Part shown: positions 63,644-64,000 of the stretch, one piece after another
Layout: each line of letters starts with the position of its first letter
How positions within the stretch are numbered: the stretch's first letter is position 1
From: Ramlibacter alkalitolerans
GTDB taxonomy: Bacteria > Pseudomonadota > Gammaproteobacteria > Burkholderiales > Burkholderiaceae_C
Assembly: GCF_016722765.1 (NCBI RefSeq)
Contig: NZ_JAEQND010000008.1
Span: forward strand, 282,257-346,256
Length of the DNA stretch: 64,000 nucleotides
Reading direction: 5' to 3'
Translations under genes and position numbers: made by a program
Notes under the pieces: generated by a model
Databases searched by the model: none
Told to the model about the DNA's origin: nothing
What the model saw: the letters and a program-made list of their open reading frames with translations, nothing else

Positions 63644-63931
63644 TCATCTGCCCTCCCTCCAGGCTTTTGCGTTGAGCGCCTCCACCTTTGCGTCGAGCTC
63701 CGCCTGCGCGCTGTCGGGAGACGCGGCGCTCGATCCCTTCATCGCGTCGTACATAAACGCGGCGATGACCGAGCGGACAGCGTGAATGGCGTCGTGCCGA
63801 TTGAGCCCTTCTCTCTGCAGCCTTTCCACTGTACGGCAGGTGGGCGCATGCGCTTCCGCAATTTGGTTCTCGACGATTGTCACCGACCGCCGTAATGAAG
63901 CCACCCATGTTCGGCATATTGAAGCCAGCAA
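63644..63931 (-). CDS. Cassette protein of unknown function, start uncertain
   Basis: A 95-residue frame with VENQIAEAHAP and a helix pair GLNRHDAIHAVRSVIAAFMYD. I recognise the pattern from short bacterial proteins of unknown function in which an ENQ motif precedes an HDAIHA helix. The frame begins with a TTG at 63931; a GTG at 63883 is another option, and the first 16 residues look unconvincing, so the N-terminus may be damaged or start elsewhere. The sequence from 63932 to 64000 shows no attC. Confidence 0.5.
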   Translation of the reverse strand: MLASICRTWVASLRRSVTIVENQIAEAHAPTCRTVERLQREGLNRHDAIHAVRSVIAAFMYDAMKGSSAASPDSAQAELDAKVEALNAKAWREGR

Positions 63932-64000
63932 CAGCGTGGTAAACGGGCATCCCGAGGGTGGTTACGCAGTGGCCGATTTTGCAGGCTTTTGGAGGCCGTT

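Larger units (their letters stand above)
59332..64000 (-). mobile_element. Distal part of a chromosomal integron cassette array
   Basis: Seven attC sites of 114-119 bases are spaced 0.4-1.2 kb apart, each with RYYYAAC/GTTRRRY core ends and long imperfect palindromes. Nearly all cassette ORFs are on the minus strand with their attC at lower coordinates. The extrahelical G on the plus strand of the right arm (GTC-G-AAC or GTC-G-ACC against GTTGAC or GGTGAC) shows the same orientation. So attI and intI should lie beyond 64000, outside the window. The array includes coding, toxin-antitoxin and decayed cassettes. Confidence 0.88.

Overview
The window looks like a chromosomal segment of a high-GC betaproteobacterium of the order Burkholderiales, most likely a member of the Comamonadaceae or a close relative. 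I infer this from the caa3-type cytochrome oxidase cluster with its typical small assembly genes, the order TPR protein-lolB-ispE-tRNA(Gln)-prs-rplY-pth, a CIRCE operator in front of rpoH, and the families of short palindromic repeats between genes. This is recognition by eye; no database search was run.

Layout. 1-3275: a truncated proline iminopeptidase, small proteins of unknown function, an amino-acid racemase and an alpha/beta hydrolase. 3305-9854: a genomic island inserted at the 3' end of a CAU-anticodon tRNA and bounded by a perfect 47-bp duplication. It holds a dNTP triphosphohydrolase, a possible SOS-controlled small ORF, and a type I restriction-modification operon whose hsdR has lost its middle. 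No integrase is visible. 10087-18628: stress and repair genes (hrcA, nadK, recN, rapZ, and a mutM-dynamin-mutY operon). 18728-24659: envelope, isoprenoid, nucleotide and translation genes around tRNA-Gln. 25157-32328: a ferredoxin, then a complete oligopeptide-type ABC transporter (two permeases, two ATPases, binding protein) and an amidase. 32400-40655: coaD, rsmD, an M16 peptidase pair, ftsY, cutA and rpoH under a CIRCE operator. 40786-51586: a degenerate GGDEF receptor and the full cytochrome c oxidase and heme A biogenesis cluster. 51631-58270: a methyltransferase, comF, trmL, a ParA-like ATPase and kefF-kefC. 58351-64000: the distal end of a chromosomal integron. Six good attC sites and one decayed one separate cassettes that are all read on the minus strand, so the integrase should lie to the right of the window.

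How parts fit together. The oxidase cluster encodes the catalytic subunits, Cu(A)/Cu(B) delivery (Sco, CtaG and a second CxxxC protein), heme A synthesis (CtaB, CtaA) and SURF1. Two regulators of the heat-shock response, hrcA and rpoH, are both present, and the HrcA operator sits on rpoH and not on hrcA. The two accessory regions, the tRNA island and the integron, both show gene decay: an internal deletion, a frameshift and a nonsense codon.

The most noteworthy observations are the integron array (including a frameshifted HEPN-like cassette and a toxin-antitoxin cassette), the integrase-less tRNA island with a consensus LexA box, the CIRCE-rpoH arrangement, and intergenic repeats that have become part of ABC-transporter and ferredoxin reading frames.
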